Below, piece by piece: positions 8,974-18,119 of a stretch of 64,000 nt of DNA. This DNA is from an uncultured Nitrospira sp. (GTDB taxonomy: Bacteria; Nitrospirota; Nitrospiria; Nitrospirales; Nitrospiraceae), in the NCBI GenBank assembly GCA_902500775.1, contig CABVRZ010000003.1, positions 88,622 through 152,621 on the forward strand. The letters run 5' to 3'. Both the position numbers and the translations under genes were made by a program. Positions within the stretch are counted from its first letter, which is position 1. Every line of letters begins with the position of its first letter. The notes beneath the pieces are model-generated. The model was given only the letters and a program-made list of their open reading frames with translations, did not search any database and was not told the origin of the DNA.

Positions 8974-9270
8974 AGAAGTTCAGAGACGGGGAAATTGAGG
9001 ACACTATAGGAGAGTCCATCTCCCTTGTAAACACAGGAGAAAATCTTGTCAGTAAAGATTCCCTTGACAGAGAATACGCCCTATGTTACATGCAGCGCGA
9101 ATTTATCCTAATATGATAATGGGTTCCGTGAGCGATTCATCACTCCTTCAGGTGCCCGTCCATCTCTGCCAGCCGAGTGTTCGTTCGTCCGATTCTACAA
9201 TTCTTATCGAGCAAAGCGTGGGTCAATGGGCTACGTAACTATTCGTCGTTGTTGACAAAAGGAGGAGTCC

Positions 9271-9489
9271 GTGAAGACAAAAGGTACGGTCAAGTGGTTC
9301 AATGATCGCAAAGGGTTTGGGTTTATTCGGCTGGATAATGGAGACGATGTCTTCGTTCACTACTCAGCGTTACAGGGAGACGGATTCAAGACGCTCAAAG
9401 AAGGCGAAAACGTTGAGTTTGATATCGTACAAGGCGCCAAGGGTCCGCAAGCGGCCAATGTGTTGAAGTCGGCCGTCGTCGCCTCCTAA
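9271..9489 (+). CDS. Cold-shock domain protein (CspA family)
   Basis: 72 residues from GTG 9271, with AGGAGGAG about 4 nt upstream. A single cold-shock domain, with RNP1 (KGFGFI) and RNP2 (VFVHYSAL) intact and the KGTVKWFN start. These proteins bind single-stranded RNA and DNA and melt mRNA structure. The family is often controlled through a long 5' leader; about 300 bp separate it from the divergent lptF. That region contains a TTGACA at 9064-9069, but no clear -10 element at the right distance. Confidence 0.95.
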   Translation: MKTKGTVKWFNDRKGFGFIRLDNGDDVFVHYSALQGDGFKTLKEGENVEFDIVQGAKGPQAANVLKSAVVAS

Positions 9490-9656
9490 TTGCTCATTCG
9501 TGTCTGATGTTCGGTGGAAGGACTGCTTCTCCTGCTCATGCGTGGAGGGGGAGTGGTTCCTTCCGCCGCAAGGTCCCTGCCTGTTTCCCTCAATTCCTAG
9601 ACAAAACTCATTGAGACTGTTAGCGTTTGGCTGTTCTGTTCATGGAGGGCAGGCTC

Positions 9657-11627
9657 GTGCCATTGGATCGAGGTCGTATCCTTCAACAGGCTCAGTTGCT
9701 GGCTTCTCGAGGACAGTACGAAGCGGCAATTGCAGAGTGGAAAAAACTGGCCACTGAAAATCCTGGCGATGGCAGTATCTACAATACCATCGGTGATTTA
9801 CACTTAAAGCGTAACGTGCCGGGCGAAGCCGCTGGCTCCTATCTGCAAGCGGCGGCAGCCTTTCGAGCGGAAGGCGCAACTCTCAAAGCCATTGCGGCGT
9901 TCAAGAAGGTCCTCAAGTGTGATGCAAATCGCTATGAGGTCTACCGTCACCTTGGGGATTTGAATGTCGAACGTGGCCTCATCAGCAGTGCCGTGCAGGA
10001 TTATCTTACCCTGGGGAAATATTATCTCAAGGAGCGTCGTGGGAAAGATGCGCTCGAGATCTACAAAAAGATCATCGCCCACGATCCGTCGAATCTCAAT
10101 GCACAGCAACGCGTCGCAGAACTCTGCATTCAAGAAAATCAGCAGGATGAAGCAACAAAGGTCTATCTGCAGTTAGGGCGAGAGAAATCAGCTCAAGGAC
10201 GGTACGATGAGGCCAAGGACGCGTATCTCGCCGTTTTGAAGATTGATCCAAAGAACAGCGAGGCGGCTCAATTCGTTGACAGCCTTAAAAATGGCGGCAC
10301 CGGATCGGTCAGCGCGGTGAAACCCACCGCTGCTGCACCGACTTTGAAATCTATGCCAACGCAGAAACCCACGGAGCCGGTTGATCTGCTCGCCGAAGCC
10401 GTTCGTCGCATCGCAGAAAAACAGTACAGCGGCGCAGAAGCCATCCTGAACCAGCTGTTGACGCGAGAGCCTGGAAACCCACAGGTCTGCCAACTGCTGG
10501 CTCGGCTGCATTTGCAACGGGGCGATGTGCAAGTGGCGGTGGGGGAATATCGATTTTTAGCCGGAGCGGCATTGCGGGCCCACGATTTGGATCTGGCGGA
10601 ATCACTGATTCAAGAGGTGCTCAGCGTAGACCCGAACTCTGTTCCGCTGTTGGAGTTGAACGGTGAACTGTATGAAGAAAGAGACAACCATGCCGTGGCC
10701 GCACTTCAGTATGCCAAGGCTGTCGAAGTCCTGTTAGCTCATCCAGAGCCTGGGATGGAAAGTCTCCACGAGGAACTGTTTGAGAAGGTGAAGGCTCTGT
10801 CTCCTGATGCCGAATTCGTGAGTCGTCTATCCGAGAAAGTGAAGAAGGGGTCTGCGGGAGCCATGGAGGCAGTGCAAGACGAGGTTCAGAGCGAACAGCC
10901 TCCTGCAGATCGACAAGGCGAGGTGGTGGAGACAGAACCGACGGAGCAAGAGGCACCGGAGATTGTCATTATCGGGGCTGAGCCAGATGTTGTCTCGTCT
11001 TCCTCAAATATTTTTTCAAAGGACCACGACTTACAGGCCACGCATGTTGTCCAAGACCCAGAGGCGCACACCCACTCGACCGAAATGGCTCCTTCGATCG
11101 AGGGTTCCGTAGTGACCACGCAGCCAGTTTCTCATGTGACCATATCAGCGATCAATTCAGCGTCGGATCATGCACCAACTCCGGCGATACCAGCCATGAC
11201 AGGCGGGGAAGGAGCAAAGGAATCGCCAGAGCCACCACCCGACTACGAGACATATTATGCTTTGGGAGTGGCCTATAAGAATATGGGGTTGTACGAAGAA
11301 GCCAAGGACGCGTTTCAGGTCTCGCTGGGCAGTGATGCATTCTATCTTGATTCGGCCTTGATGATCGCCGTCTGCCTGAAGGACGAGCAACAGCTCATTA
11401 AGGCGATTGCGGGACTCGAAACTGTGTTAACCGATCCTCGTTGTCAGGGAGCGAAAGGGCAAGCCATTCGCTATGAGTTGGGACTACTCTATGAAGCGGA
11501 GGAACAGTGGGAGAAGGCGGCCCTCGCCTTTCAAGCGATTCCTTCGTTTCATGATGTTCCGCAGCGGTTGGCAGCGCTCAAGGGAAAGTACGAGGGAGGG
11601 GAGGTCGGCTTTCGATATGCCTCGTAG
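9657..11627 (+). CDS. Tetratricopeptide-repeat protein
   Basis: 656 residues from GTG 9657, chosen because GGAGGG lies 7 nt upstream; ATG 9642 and TTG 9627 are in frame but lack a site. The N-terminal half has at least seven TPR-type helix pairs (AIAEWKKLATENPGDGSIYN, ALEIYKKIIAHDPSNLNAQQ and similar). A second block covers ~235-370. An acidic, Ser/Glu/Pro/Val-rich disordered linker of about 130 residues precedes a final TPR block near the C-terminus (YETYYALGVAYKNMGLYEEA). There is no signal peptide, so it is probably cytoplasmic. TPRs mediate protein-protein contacts; no partner can be named. Confidence 0.85.
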   Translation: MPLDRGRILQQAQLLASRGQYEAAIAEWKKLATENPGDGSIYNTIGDLHLKRNVPGEAAGSYLQAAAAFRAEGATLKAIAAFKKVLKCDANRYEVYRHLGDLNVERGLISSAVQDYLTLGKYYLKERRGKDALEIYKKIIAHDPSNLNAQQRVAELCIQENQQDEATKVYLQLGREKSAQGRYDEAKDAYLAVLKIDPKNSEAAQFVDSLKNGGTGSVSAVKPTAAAPTLKSMPTQKPTEPVDLLAEAVRRIAEKQYSGAEAILNQLLTREPGNPQVCQLLARLHLQRGDVQVAVGEYRFLAGAALRAHDLDLAESLIQEVLSVDPNSVPLLELNGELYEERDNHAVAALQYAKAVEVLLAHPEPGMESLHEELFEKVKALSPDAEFVSRLSEKVKKGSAGAMEAVQDEVQSEQPPADRQGEVVETEPTEQEAPEIVIIGAEPDVVSSSSNIFSKDHDLQATHVVQDPEAHTHSTEMAPSIEGSVVTTQPVSHVTISAINSASDHAPTPAIPAMTGGEGAKESPEPPPDYETYYALGVAYKNMGLYEEAKDAFQVSLGSDAFYLDSALMIAVCLKDEQQLIKAIAGLETVLTDPRCQGAKGQAIRYELGLLYEAEEQWEKAALAFQAIPSFHDVPQRLAALKGKYEGGEVGFRYAS

Positions 11628-11636
11628 CAGGCGGCT

Positions 11637-12611
11637 CTACCCCTTCATGGCACTTCCATTTACCTGATTTGGTGCCCGTCGACCTTCCAACACCGCGGCA
11701 ATATTTTTAAGACAGATGAGCCCCATCCGCACTCTGGTCTCGAGTGTTGCCGATCCAAGATGGGGAAGCAGGACCACATTCGGAAGCGCGAGAAGGCCGG
11801 CCGAAACGATCGGCTCCTGTTCGTAGACATCCAGTCCAGCACCCGCGATGGTTCCGGTTTGAAGCGCTGAGAGTAACGCGGCTTCGTCGACGACCGGACC
11901 TCGTGCAGTGTTGATGAGGAACGAGGTGGGCTTCATGGTGGCCAATTCACGTGGGCCGATGAGATGGCGTGTAGCCTCCGTGAGCGGGACGTGGAGGGAG
12001 AGGAAGTCAGACTCCATCAGGAGTTCGGAAAGGGATCGCCTGGCCCATGCCGCGCCTGGCGGTGAGGTAATGGAATGACGTCCCGCATAGATCACTGGCA
12101 TGTCAAATCCCACAGCGCGTCGTGCCACCGCTTGTCCGATGCGCCCCATGCCGACGATCCCAAGGGTCTTGCCTGATACCTGAGCTCCAAGCATCCGTGT
12201 TGGGCTCCAGCCGGGCCAGGTGCCAGTCCGGACCCACGTCTCTCCTTCGACGATCCGTCTGGAAACAGCGAGTAAGAGGGCCCAGGCGAGGTCAGCCGTC
12301 GCGTCGGTCAACACATCAGGTGTATTGCTGACGACGATGCCACGTTGTGCGGCAGCAGTCACATCGATGTTGTTATACCCCACCGCATAGTTGGCGATGA
12401 CCTTGAGTCGAGTTGTGTGGGCCAGGAGTGAAGCGTCGATGCGATCGCTCAGTGTACAGATAGCGGCGTCAGCCTCCAGCAGCTCTTTCTGAAGTTCGCT
12501 CGCAGTCGGTGGAGTATCCGAGGGGGTGCTGAGCAGACGGTACTGTTGCGGGATCGCCTCGAGCACAGATTGAGGGAGAAGCCGAGTGATGTAGAGCGTT
12601 GGTCGATTCAT
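11637..12611 (-). CDS. D-2-hydroxyacid dehydrogenase (glyoxylate/hydroxypyruvate reductase type)
   Basis: 324 residues from ATG 12611, with GGAGGG 9 nt upstream; an ATG at 12632 would add seven residues but has no ribosome site. It has the NAD(P)-binding motif GMGRIGQAVARR and the catalytic Arg (NTARGPVVDE), Glu (DVYEQEP) and His (LPHLGSATLETR) of the family. The likely reaction is NAD(P)H-dependent reduction of glyoxylate or hydroxypyruvate. It is divergent (95 bp) from a gene for a glycolate/2-hydroxyacid oxidase, which fits a shared role in two-carbon acid turnover. Exact substrate cannot be fixed from sequence. Confidence 0.88.
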   Translation of the reverse strand: MNRPTLYITRLLPQSVLEAIPQQYRLLSTPSDTPPTASELQKELLEADAAICTLSDRIDASLLAHTTRLKVIANYAVGYNNIDVTAAAQRGIVVSNTPDVLTDATADLAWALLLAVSRRIVEGETWVRTGTWPGWSPTRMLGAQVSGKTLGIVGMGRIGQAVARRAVGFDMPVIYAGRHSITSPPGAAWARRSLSELLMESDFLSLHVPLTEATRHLIGPRELATMKPTSFLINTARGPVVDEAALLSALQTGTIAGAGLDVYEQEPIVSAGLLALPNVVLLPHLGSATLETRVRMGLICLKNIAAVLEGRRAPNQVNGSAMKG

Positions 12612-12706
12612 ATCGTATGACCCTCCGCACATTCTAGGCGATTGTGTCCTGGATCGACAATCGCCTTGTCCTTTTCATGATTGCTGTTTAGAATGCGAGT
12701 GTTCTC

Positions 12707-15541
12707 ATGGTCTCGCCCACACTCATTCAACCGACTAAGTCCCGCGCTGTCGCCAATGATCTTCGCGCCCTCCTAGGCTCGTCGAAAGTCAAAGACGATC
12801 TGCCGACCATTACAGCCTACGCGGTGGATGCCAGCATCTACCGGATTCCTCCGCAGGCAGTCGTCCTTGTGGAATCAGAAGAGGACATGGCGGCGACTGT
12901 TGCCTATGCCGTGACGCAAGGCATTCCGCTCACCCCACGGGCAGCCGGCACGAACCTCACCGGATCTGCGATCGGATCCGGGATCATTCTTGACGTGTCA
13001 CGTCTGAACCGGATTCTTGAGGTCAATCATGAGGAAAAATGGGCCCGGGTCCAACCGGGAATGGTCCTGGCTGAACTCAATCGGCAACTCAGCTCCCAAG
13101 GACTCATGTTCGGACCGGATCCGTCGAGCGGGGAGATGTGTAAACTGGGCGGGATGATCGCCAACAACTCTTCCGGCCCCCATACGCTCCGCTATGGATC
13201 TGTGAAAGACAATATCCTCCGTCTCCGGGTCTGTCTCGCCTCCTCGTCGTGGATCGAGGCCCGATCCTATGCGCTCACGGATCCGTCGCTCGAGCGTCTC
13301 TTAACCATGGTGCCGGCCTTACGGGATGTCTTGATCCTGGTTCAGGCCCATACGGACCTCATCGGAGAGAAACAACCAACCGTCAGTAAGAATAGTTGCG
13401 GGTACAACCTGTTTGGGATCGCGGATGGGCTGGCGCGAGGCGTATTCGATATTCCCAAACTGTTTGTTGGCAGCGAAGGCACGCTCGGCGTCGTCAGTGA
13501 AGCCACGCTGACGTTGGTGAACAAGCCGACCTCCACACTCACCGCCCTGATCCACTTTACACAACTTGAAGAAGTTGGCGATGCCGTCCCACGGATTCTA
13601 ACACTCCGACCCAGCGCGTTGGAGGTGATGGATGCCAACACGCTGAACCTTATCGGGAGGGCGGCACACGGCATTCCCGACAACGCTGCTGCAACGCTGC
13701 TGCTTGAACTGGATGCCGACGCGATTGAAGTGGATCTGCATGAGCAGGCGGAGGCCCTGGGTACGATCTGTCGTCCGTATGCACTGGCCTCACCACCGAC
13801 GCTCGCCTTCGATGCTGAACGGCGAGAGCAGCTGTGGAAAGCGCGGAAAGCCTTATACCCGACGCTCTACCGATTTGACCCGAAAAAGAAACCGATCAAC
13901 TTCGTTGACGACGTGGTGGTCCCGGCTCAGCGCATTAGCGATCTGATTCGGTACTTGGAAGAGTTCTTTAAGGGGCAAAATGTACCGGTGGCCATCTTCG
14001 GCCACATCGGCAATGGCAACGCACACATCGTTCCACTCTTGGACGTAAACGATCGTGGTGATTTCGAGAAGATGGTACGAGCCTATCAAGAAGTCCACTC
14101 GGCGGTCTTGAATCAGTTCGAGGGATCGATTTGTGGCGAGCATGGCGATGGTCGTATTCGCGCCGAATTTGTGAAGCGCATGTTCGGCGATGAACTGTAC
14201 GATCTCTTCGTGCAAGTGAAGAGGGCCTTTGATCCGAGTCATGTCCTGAATCCTGGTATCAAGCTCAGCGAGGCCTCGTTCACTGAGCATATCGATTACA
14301 CCAGACTCTCGAAGTCCTGCGCGACCTGTGCCAAGTGCAACTCGGTCTGCCCCGTGTACGATGTCTTTCAATCGGAGGACATGAGCGCCCGTGGGTGGTT
14401 CGAGATTGTGACGGCCAAGGACTACAGCTATCTCAATTCCAAGCGTGTTGTCGAGGCTTGTCTCAACTGCAAATCATGCCGCACGATCTGTCCGGCTGGT
14501 GTGGATGTTTCGGACCTGATTCTGCAGAAACGGGCTGAGCACCCAAACCGCCTAGCCGGGTGGATTTTCAGGAGTCAGACGAAGGGCATCAATTTTGAGG
14601 CCATGCTCCGTACGCTGGCTGCGACGCAGACCATCTGGGATCGCCCGTTCTTTCGAAGACTGCTGGAACGAATCTTGGCGCCCGTCATGAAGCGCTTGGC
14701 TCCAACCGCTCGATTGCCGCATGACCTTGTGTTGCCAACACTCGCACGACGACACTTGCGTGAACGATACGCCCACTTGACGACGAATGGAGTCGATCCC
14801 GTTCCATCACAGAGCGTTGCCTATTTCCATGGTTGTGCCGCCAACTATTTTGACGATGGAGTCGGGGATGCGGTGATCGAGGTTTTGAAGAAGCATGGAG
14901 TCGAGCCGGCCTTGCCGCCGCAACGCTGTTCAGGTACCCCGATTCAGACCTATGGACATACCGACCTGGTAATCGACGGCGCGCGATTCAATCTCAAGTC
15001 GTTGGCTCCATATGAAACGGTTGTCACCGGCTGCGCGTCCTGTACCCTCATGTTGAAAGACTATCCCGCCCTCTTTCCAGAGGGAGCCGAACGTCAGCAA
15101 GCGGAGGCGCTGGGCAAGAAAGTCGTCCATATTGCAGAGTTTGTCGCCCGCTCGCCCAAGCAGCCACCCATGGCCACGCGCCACGGCCTCACACAACGTG
15201 TGACCTATCATTCCTCCTGCCATCTTCGTGCGGCAGGTGTGACCAAGGAGCCAAGGCAGGTGCTGGCGTCGTTACCTGGCGTCAACTTTGTGGAGATGCA
15301 GGATGCCGACCGTTGTGCCGGAGGTGCTGGGACCTATGTGGTCAAAGACTACGACACGTCACAGAAGATCTTCGGGCGAAAGGCCCGTGCAATCACAAAT
15401 ACCGGCGCGGAAGTGGTTGCGACGAGCTGTCCAGCCTGCATGGTACAGTTGAAAAATGGCTTGCGCGATTCTGTTGAAGTGAAGCATGTCGCGCAACTGC
15501 TGCAGGAGGCCTATCGGGCAGGGGAGGGGCAGCAGAGATGA
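12707..15541 (+). CDS. Fused FAD-binding/Fe-S 2-hydroxyacid oxidase (GlcD-GlcF type)
   Basis: 944 residues joining two usually separate subunits. Residues ~35-255 are an FAD-binding type-4 domain (PRAAGTNLTGSAIGSGI, NSSGPHTLRYGS), and ~270-525 the FAD-oxidase C-terminal domain (FGHIGNGNAHIVPL, GEHGDGR). Then come two 4Fe-4S motifs at ~535-548 (CATCAKCNSVCP) and ~585-597 (CLNCKSCRTICP). Two CCG domains of the heterodisulfide-reductase/GlcF type follow (YFHGCAANYF ~706; YHSSCHLRAAG ~835; SCPACMVQ ~908). Such fusions oxidise D-lactate, glycolate or D-2-hydroxyglutarate and pass electrons to the quinone pool or another acceptor. The substrate is undetermined. It is divergent from a 2-hydroxyacid dehydrogenase. 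Confidence 0.92.
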   Translation: MVSPTLIQPTKSRAVANDLRALLGSSKVKDDLPTITAYAVDASIYRIPPQAVVLVESEEDMAATVAYAVTQGIPLTPRAAGTNLTGSAIGSGIILDVSRLNRILEVNHEEKWARVQPGMVLAELNRQLSSQGLMFGPDPSSGEMCKLGGMIANNSSGPHTLRYGSVKDNILRLRVCLASSSWIEARSYALTDPSLERLLTMVPALRDVLILVQAHTDLIGEKQPTVSKNSCGYNLFGIADGLARGVFDIPKLFVGSEGTLGVVSEATLTLVNKPTSTLTALIHFTQLEEVGDAVPRILTLRPSALEVMDANTLNLIGRAAHGIPDNAAATLLLELDADAIEVDLHEQAEALGTICRPYALASPPTLAFDAERREQLWKARKALYPTLYRFDPKKKPINFVDDVVVPAQRISDLIRYLEEFFKGQNVPVAIFGHIGNGNAHIVPLLDVNDRGDFEKMVRAYQEVHSAVLNQFEGSICGEHGDGRIRAEFVKRMFGDELYDLFVQVKRAFDPSHVLNPGIKLSEASFTEHIDYTRLSKSCATCAKCNSVCPVYDVFQSEDMSARGWFEIVTAKDYSYLNSKRVVEACLNCKSCRTICPAGVDVSDLILQKRAEHPNRLAGWIFRSQTKGINFEAMLRTLAATQTIWDRPFFRRLLERILAPVMKRLAPTARLPHDLVLPTLARRHLRERYAHLTTNGVDPVPSQSVAYFHGCAANYFDDGVGDAVIEVLKKHGVEPALPPQRCSGTPIQTYGHTDLVIDGARFNLKSLAPYETVVTGCASCTLMLKDYPALFPEGAERQQAEALGKKVVHIAEFVARSPKQPPMATRHGLTQRVTYHSSCHLRAAGVTKEPRQVLASLPGVNFVEMQDADRCAGGAGTYVVKDYDTSQKIFGRKARAITNTGAEVVATSCPACMVQLKNGLRDSVEVKHVAQLLQEAYRAGEGQQR

Positions 15542-15619
15542 GGTCAAGCTACCTGATCATGTATAGTAGCCGCGCACACGGATCAGAGTGATGTGGGTGA
15601 TGGGCCAGGTGACTCGCTG

Positions 15620-15898
15620 ATGGTATCGATACAGATCTTTGGTCAGACACTGCGGGCCGTTGTTGATGAAAGTGAGCTCGAAGTATCTGTGCCAGGTACG
15701 ACCACCGTGAAGCAACTCGTCGAAACCAATCCCGCACAACTCGGTGGGTTGCGTCCGTTCATTCAGAACCGAGAAGCGCTCGTCATGATCAATAAAAAAA
15801 TTGGCTCAGAAGACTCGCCGGTTTCTGACGGCGACGTCGTCAAATTCTCCTTTCAATCTCGCGCGTCCTACGACGGCAACCGCGACATTCCAACCTAG
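15620..15898 (+). CDS. MoaD/ThiS-like beta-grasp protein without terminal GG
   Basis: 92 residues from ATG 15620; a GTG at 15593 would add nine. The pattern VSIQIFGQTLRAVVDE, then VPGTTTVKQLV, then ALVMINKK and SPVSDGDVVKFSF is the ThiS/MoaD beta-grasp arrangement. ThiS and MoaD end in Gly-Gly, which is thiocarboxylated, but this protein ends NRDIPT, so it is probably not a conventional sulfur carrier. It starts 79 bp after the fused 2-hydroxyacid oxidase gene on the same strand and may be co-transcribed with it. The function is unknown. Confidence 0.65.
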   Translation: MVSIQIFGQTLRAVVDESELEVSVPGTTTVKQLVETNPAQLGGLRPFIQNREALVMINKKIGSEDSPVSDGDVVKFSFQSRASYDGNRDIPT

Positions 15899-16014
15899 CC
15901 ACAGGCTATCGGCCCTCCTGAGCCTTCGGTATGAGAGTCGGCACCTCTCTTTCCAAGTGGGCGGTGGTTTCTGACGATTAAACCGGGTAAGCTGCGGCGG
16001 CTCGAGAGACCATC

Positions 16015-17319
16015 ATGCACGAGACGTCACGTTGGATTCCGATCCCTCTGTATCTCCAAGTCCTGATCGCCGTGATCAGCGGAGCCACGCTCGGCGTGGT
16101 CTTTGGGCAAGAACCCTATCTGAACGGCTTGCGCAACGAGCAACTCGGCCAACTCGGTCTCCGGGTGGTTTGGGCGCTCAAGACACTTGCTATTCCGCTC
16201 ATCTTTTTTGCAATTCTCGATGCCTTGGTCCGCACCAGTATCCCATTGAGTCAGGGAACCAGGTTGTTGATCATCTGTCTCGTCAACGTGTCCGTCGCCA
16301 TGGCCATCGGTTTGGCGATCATGAATCTCTGGCGGCCGGGGTTGGCCTGGCTGGGGCATGTGGATGAGCTCCTCCATCTCGTGCCCGGCACCACGCTCTC
16401 GTCCTCCGCGTTGGCCAACGTACAGGCCGGGTCGCAAAGCCCGATCGAGTACCTCGCGTCCTACATCCCCCGCACCCTCGCCAATCCATTTTCGAGTAAC
16501 AATATCATCGGTGTTGTTCTCCTTGCCCTGCTTCTGGGTGGCACCCTGCGATACCTCCATGGCAAGTCAGACCAGAAGGGTGGAGTGGTCGCAACAGCTG
16601 CGCGAGGCATCGAACACATCTATGGGTGGCTTGTGCTGATTCTCGAGTGGATTATCCTGGTAGTTCCACTGGCCGTCTTCGGTGTCGTCGCCCAGGTCGT
16701 CGGTAAGTCCGGCGTCGGCGTCTTCTCCGTCCTCTGGATATTCCTTGTGGCCATGCTGGCAGGTCTTACGGTCCATTCCCTTCTCTACTATCCATTGGTG
16801 GCCTGGCTGGTGGGCAAGAAATCCCCGAAGAAGTATCTCGGACAAGGGGCCGATGCCATCATGACGGCTGTTTCGTGCAATAGTAGCTTGGCTACCGTGC
16901 CGGTCACCCTTCGTTGCCTTGAACGAATGCGGGTCTCGGCACAATCAGCGCGCCTTGCAGCCTGTGTCGGGACGAATCTCAATAACGACGGGATCACGCT
17001 GTACGAGGCGATGGCTGCGCTGTTCCTGGCGCAAGCGCTGGGCTACGATCTCCCCATGGCAAAACAGGTCTTGATCGTCTTCGCTTCTATTATCGCCGGG
17101 GCTGGTGTCGCCGGCATCCCGGAAGCCGGGCTAATCGTCTTGCCTCTGGTCTTAGCTGCCGCTGGATTACCCGATCAGGTGATCCTGGCGGCGATTCCCC
17201 TCATTATGACCGTGGACTGGATCATCGCCCGGGCCCGTTCCGGCGTGAATGTCATGAGCGACATGCTCGTCGCCATCCTGCTCGACAGGGGCACGGCAGC
17301 AACTTCGACGAAAACTTAA
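16015..17319 (+). CDS. Dicarboxylate/amino acid:cation symporter (DAACS family)
   Basis: 434 residues with about eight membrane helices and two re-entrant hairpins, typical of the GltP/DctA family. Diagnostic segments are SCNSSLATVPVTLRC (usual serine-rich hairpin), NLNNDGITLYEA (usual NMDGT segment, altered here), AGVAGIPEAGLIVLPLVL and the final helix DWIIARARSGVNVMSDM. The family imports C4-dicarboxylates or acidic amino acids with H+ or Na+. The serine and NMDGT motifs differ from textbook forms, so substrate should not be assumed. Its stop overlaps the stop of the convergent vapC gene by 4 bp. Confidence 0.88.
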   Translation: MHETSRWIPIPLYLQVLIAVISGATLGVVFGQEPYLNGLRNEQLGQLGLRVVWALKTLAIPLIFFAILDALVRTSIPLSQGTRLLIICLVNVSVAMAIGLAIMNLWRPGLAWLGHVDELLHLVPGTTLSSSALANVQAGSQSPIEYLASYIPRTLANPFSSNNIIGVVLLALLLGGTLRYLHGKSDQKGGVVATAARGIEHIYGWLVLILEWIILVVPLAVFGVVAQVVGKSGVGVFSVLWIFLVAMLAGLTVHSLLYYPLVAWLVGKKSPKKYLGQGADAIMTAVSCNSSLATVPVTLRCLERMRVSAQSARLAACVGTNLNNDGITLYEAMAALFLAQALGYDLPMAKQVLIVFASIIAGAGVAGIPEAGLIVLPLVLAAAGLPDQVILAAIPLIMTVDWIIARARSGVNVMSDMLVAILLDRGTAATSTKT

Positions 17320-17705
17320 GTTGAAGCAGGGATGTAAAGGGCCAAGCCAGGAATCTTTTTGAAGTGGGCATCGAGGCTGTACACACGGCAATCATGCTCA
17401 AGAGCCAATGCCGCAATTAGGAGATCTGATAGCGGCAGAGTTATCCCTTTTCGAAGAAGTTGTGCCGAGAGATCGCCGGTGCGCATCCATATCGAGGGAG
17501 TCGCTTCACGATACGGTAAGGCTGAGAGAGCATCAGAGAGTGTCTCTCGTTCTGAAGAAATCCTGCAGCCTTGCAGCAGCTCGGCCAGCACGACACCGAC
17601 CAGCATCACCTCGTCGGCATCGATGAGCAGGTCCAGCGTGGCCTTTTCCAATGAGTTCGGACGATTGAAGAAGGGAATCCAAACGGATGTATCAGCGATG
17701 ACCAT
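17316..17705 (-). CDS. vapC: VapC-type PIN-domain toxin
   Basis: 129 residues. The PIN-domain acidic residues are present: Asp5 (IADTSVW), Glu in VVLAELLQGC, Asp in LPLSDLLIAALA and Asp in VYSLDAHF. VapC toxins are Mg2+-dependent ribonucleases that cut tRNA or rRNA. The start overlaps the end of the vapB antitoxin gene by 14 bp, the standard antitoxin-toxin arrangement. It lies just outside the type I RM locus, on the opposite strand. Confidence 0.9.
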   Translation of the reverse strand: MVIADTSVWIPFFNRPNSLEKATLDLLIDADEVMLVGVVLAELLQGCRISSERETLSDALSALPYREATPSIWMRTGDLSAQLLRKGITLPLSDLLIAALALEHDCRVYSLDAHFKKIPGLALYIPAST

Positions 17706-17931
17706 GGCGGCGGCGTTTCAACGTCGATTGATGCTGAAGTTCAACTGCTTCCAACCGCTTCCAGTCAAGATCAAGATGGATCGTGCCGCTTAATGACTTG
17801 AGCTGATCGAGCTTTTTTCGCCGGATCATTTCTGCGGCGGCTTGATGAATAGCCTCGGTCTTCGTTTTGGCGGCGGTCACGTCCATCAATTGTCGAATCA
17901 GCTTCTCATCCAGATCCAATGTGGTGCGCAT
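17692..17931 (-). CDS. vapB: VapB-type antitoxin
   Basis: 79 residues. The N-terminus MRTTLDLDEKLIRQLMDVT followed by KTKTEAIHQAAAEMIRR is the ribbon-helix-helix type VapB found with PIN toxins. The C-terminal part (~45-79) should wrap VapC. It is the first gene of the operon, and a good promoter lies 27 bp upstream, consistent with autoregulation by the VapBC complex. Confidence 0.88.
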   Translation of the reverse strand: MRTTLDLDEKLIRQLMDVTAAKTKTEAIHQAAAEMIRRKKLDQLKSLSGTIHLDLDWKRLEAVELQHQSTLKRRRHGHR

Positions 17932-17957
17932 GGGTCCATCCTCAATGATATGCCTCT

Positions 17958-17986
17958 ATCGTATGCATGGAGTATGCAGATGTCAA
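17958..17986 (-). promoter_or_regulatory. vapBC promoter with phased direct repeats
   Basis: On the minus strand a perfect -35 TTGACA (17986-17981) is followed by a 17-bp spacer and a -10 TACGAT (17963-17958). GTATGC on the plus strand occurs twice, at 17961-17966 and 17972-17977, 11 bp apart (one helical turn), covering the spacer and -10. This is a plausible VapB operator. Confidence 0.6.
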
Positions 17987-18119
17987 ACATTCTGATGGGA
18001 AACTGCTACCGTTTGGGAATTCATGAAGAAGGCGTGATTTCTTAGCGGGAAACGGGTATCTTCCACGGTCAATTCTCCACTCACAAGTTGAGTGACATGC
18101 TTTCCTAGGAAACTCCTTC

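Noticed and set aside
9064-9092. TTGACA promoter for the cold-shock gene
   Set aside because: The -10 at 17-bp spacing (TACATG) is poor, so I did not annotate it.
9679-9710. Repeat-like string CCTTCAACAGGCTCAG in the TPR gene
   Set aside because: It resembles the repeat in hsdM but encodes ordinary TPR residues (RILQQAQLLA) with no sign of insertion.
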